Positions 63,083-64,000 of a stretch of 64,000 nucleotides of DNA are shown here, in pieces. The stretch's first letter is position 1; every line of letters starts with the position of its first letter. Source of the stretch: Nitrospirota bacterium (GTDB lineage Bacteria > Nitrospirota > JACRHL01). The position numbers and the translations under genes are program-made. The stretch covers positions 270,684-334,683 of the forward strand of contig JACRHL010000019.1 of assembly GCA_016212085.1 (NCBI GenBank). The letters run 5' to 3'. The notes under the pieces are model-generated. The model saw only the letters and a program-made list of their open reading frames with translations, ran no database searches and was not told where the DNA came from.

Positions 63083-64000
63083 TCATCCCGGCCCGCCACG
63101 CCGTTGCGCCAGCTCCGCCCGCCACCCCGGCAGCCGGGGATCGCCCGGCAGGCGCCGCGCCAGCTCCGCCAGCGCCGCGTCGGCGGCGGCCCGGTTCCCC
63201 GCGAAGGCGTGCAGGCGCATGGCCAGGAGCGGGGTGAGCGGGTAATCGGGCCGCGTGCGCGCCAGAAGCAGGATGGCCTGGCGGGCGTCCTCCGGCCGGT
63301 TCAGGCGCAGGGCCAGGTCCACCAGGGTGGTGGCCGAGGCGCCCGGCGGCAGTGGGTTGGGGTAGCGCCGGGTGGCCAGGTTGTCCGCCTCCGCGCGCAT
63401 CAGCCGGCGCAGGGTGGCCAGGGCCGCCTGCGCCTGCCCCACGCCCATCTGGGCGTGAAACAGGTTGGTGAGATACACCGGGTTGGCCGGGTCCAGGGCC
63501 GCCACCCGCGCCATCACCGCCAGGGCCTCCCGGTGGCGCCCCTGCCTCAGGTACACCCCCGCCAGGTTGGTGGCGATCTGCGGCGCGTCCGGGTGGTCCG
63601 CCAGCACGCGCAGGTAGGCCCGCTCCGCCTCCGCCAGCCGGCCGGCGGAAAAATACGCCTTGCCCAGGTTGGCCCACGCCTCCTCCGAGCGGGGATCGTG
63701 CGCCACGGCGTCCTCCCACACGGCGAGGTTGGTGGCCCACACCTGCTGGCGCTGCCAGCCGATGAGCGCGAACGCCGCCAGCACCACCCCGAACAGCACC
63801 CCCGCCGCCCGCCGCCGCCCCGCCAGCGTCCGCCACGCCGCGCACCCCAGCCAGCCCACCACCACGGCCACGCCCATGCTCGCCGTGTAGCCCCGGTTCT
63901 CCATCAGCACCGTGTTCAGGTGAACGAACGTCGACGGCGCGATCAGCAGGAAGTACCACCCCACCCCCACCGCCACCAGCGGCCGCCGCCTTGCGTTCCA
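63083..64000 (-). CDS. TMTC/O-mannosyltransferase-like TPR membrane protein, C-terminal part (5' end outside window)
   Basis: The frame is open to the window edge (WNARRRPLVAVGVG), so the start is missing. The visible 305 residues include two membrane helices (GVGWYFLLIAPSTFVHLNTV region and AAGVLFGVVLAAFALIGW). LMENRGYTASMGVAVVVGWL lies between them. About five TPR units follow (AWANLGKAYFSAGRLAEAER, ATNLAGVYLRQGRHREALAV). This order is seen at the C-terminus of large integral membrane TPR proteins of the TMTC / dolichyl-phosphate-mannose mannosyltransferase-like group. The catalytic part would lie outside the window. It precedes the barrel gene on the same strand by 220 bases. Confidence 0.75.
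   Translation of the reverse strand, partial: WNARRRPLVAVGVGWYFLLIAPSTFVHLNTVLMENRGYTASMGVAVVVGWLGCAAWRTLAGRRRAAGVLFGVVLAAFALIGWQRQQVWATNLAVWEDAVAHDPRSEEAWANLGKAYFSAGRLAEAERAYLRVLADHPDAPQIATNLAGVYLRQGRHREALAVMARVAALDPANPVYLTNLFHAQMGVGQAQAALATLRRLMRAEADNLATRRYPNPLPPGASATTLVDLALRLNRPEDARQAILLLARTRPDYPLTPLLAMRLHAFAGNRAAADAALAELARRLPGDPRLPGWRAELAQRRGGPG

Overview
The window is a GC-rich, gene-dense chromosomal segment of a bacterium, almost certainly a pseudomonadote. The evidence is recA/recX/alaS, ruvX, mltG, the lptM-lysA pair, PilT, TatAC, a single bifunctional RelA/SpoT protein, and a cbb3-like oxidase. Gene order mixes traits: argDFGH-lptM-lysA in one run, infC without thrS, pilT between recA and recX, and a short alphaproteobacterial-style S21. 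I do not place it below phylum level. Sulfide:quinone oxidoreductase, TusA and the oxidase suggest respiration on reduced sulfur compounds.

Region 1 (1-8820, + strand): the end of a giant polypeptide that carries an ETF-ubiquinone-oxidoreductase-type iron-sulfur tail, a degenerate acyl-CoA dehydrogenase module, a complete acyl-CoA dehydrogenase, ETF-beta and ETF-alpha. It is followed by tusA, an SQR-type flavoprotein, a DUF1641 protein and a DODA-type dioxygenase. Region 2 (8858-12139, - strand): a lone coiled-coil protein of unknown function in lower-GC DNA, a palindromic repeat, and pgi. Region 3 (12219-17382, - strand): a nine-gene operon for a divergent cbb3-type oxidase (CcoN and a monoheme CcoO, no CcoP) with seven unrecognised, mostly membrane or exported proteins. 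Region 4 (17538-24352): PilZ protein, purA, tatA-tatC, infC-rpmI-rplT with an apparent AUC start for infC, tRNA-Val, nhaD, and a three-unit tandem repeat.

Region 5 (24353-38607): relA/spoT-recJ, divergent from recA-pilT-recX-alaS; then ruvX, mltG, a SUMF1-type lipoprotein, a GH13 enzyme, a small tautomerase and rpsU. Region 6 (38677-44109): an unknown acidic protein, lemA with an M48 protease, a family 2 glycosyltransferase and comF. Region 7 (44146-52070, + strand): argD-argF-argG-argH-lptM-lysA followed by three overlapping genes (single-TM protein, DUF599 membrane protein, histidine phosphatase).

Region 8 (52088-64000, - strand): a surface/glycan block with a TMTC-like TPR membrane protein (cut by the window edge), a DUF1302-like outer-membrane barrel, a very large lipoprotein with repeated modules and an inserted FG-GAP propeller, two GT2 and one GT4 glycosyltransferases, a TPR-methyltransferase fusion and a small TPR protein.

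The strongest candidates for something new are the ETF-QO/acyl-CoA dehydrogenase/ETF fusion, the CcoP-less cbb3-like operon with its small-protein entourage, and the barrel plus modular giant lipoprotein next to a glycosyltransferase operon. All names come from reading motifs and remembered family patterns; no database search was possible.
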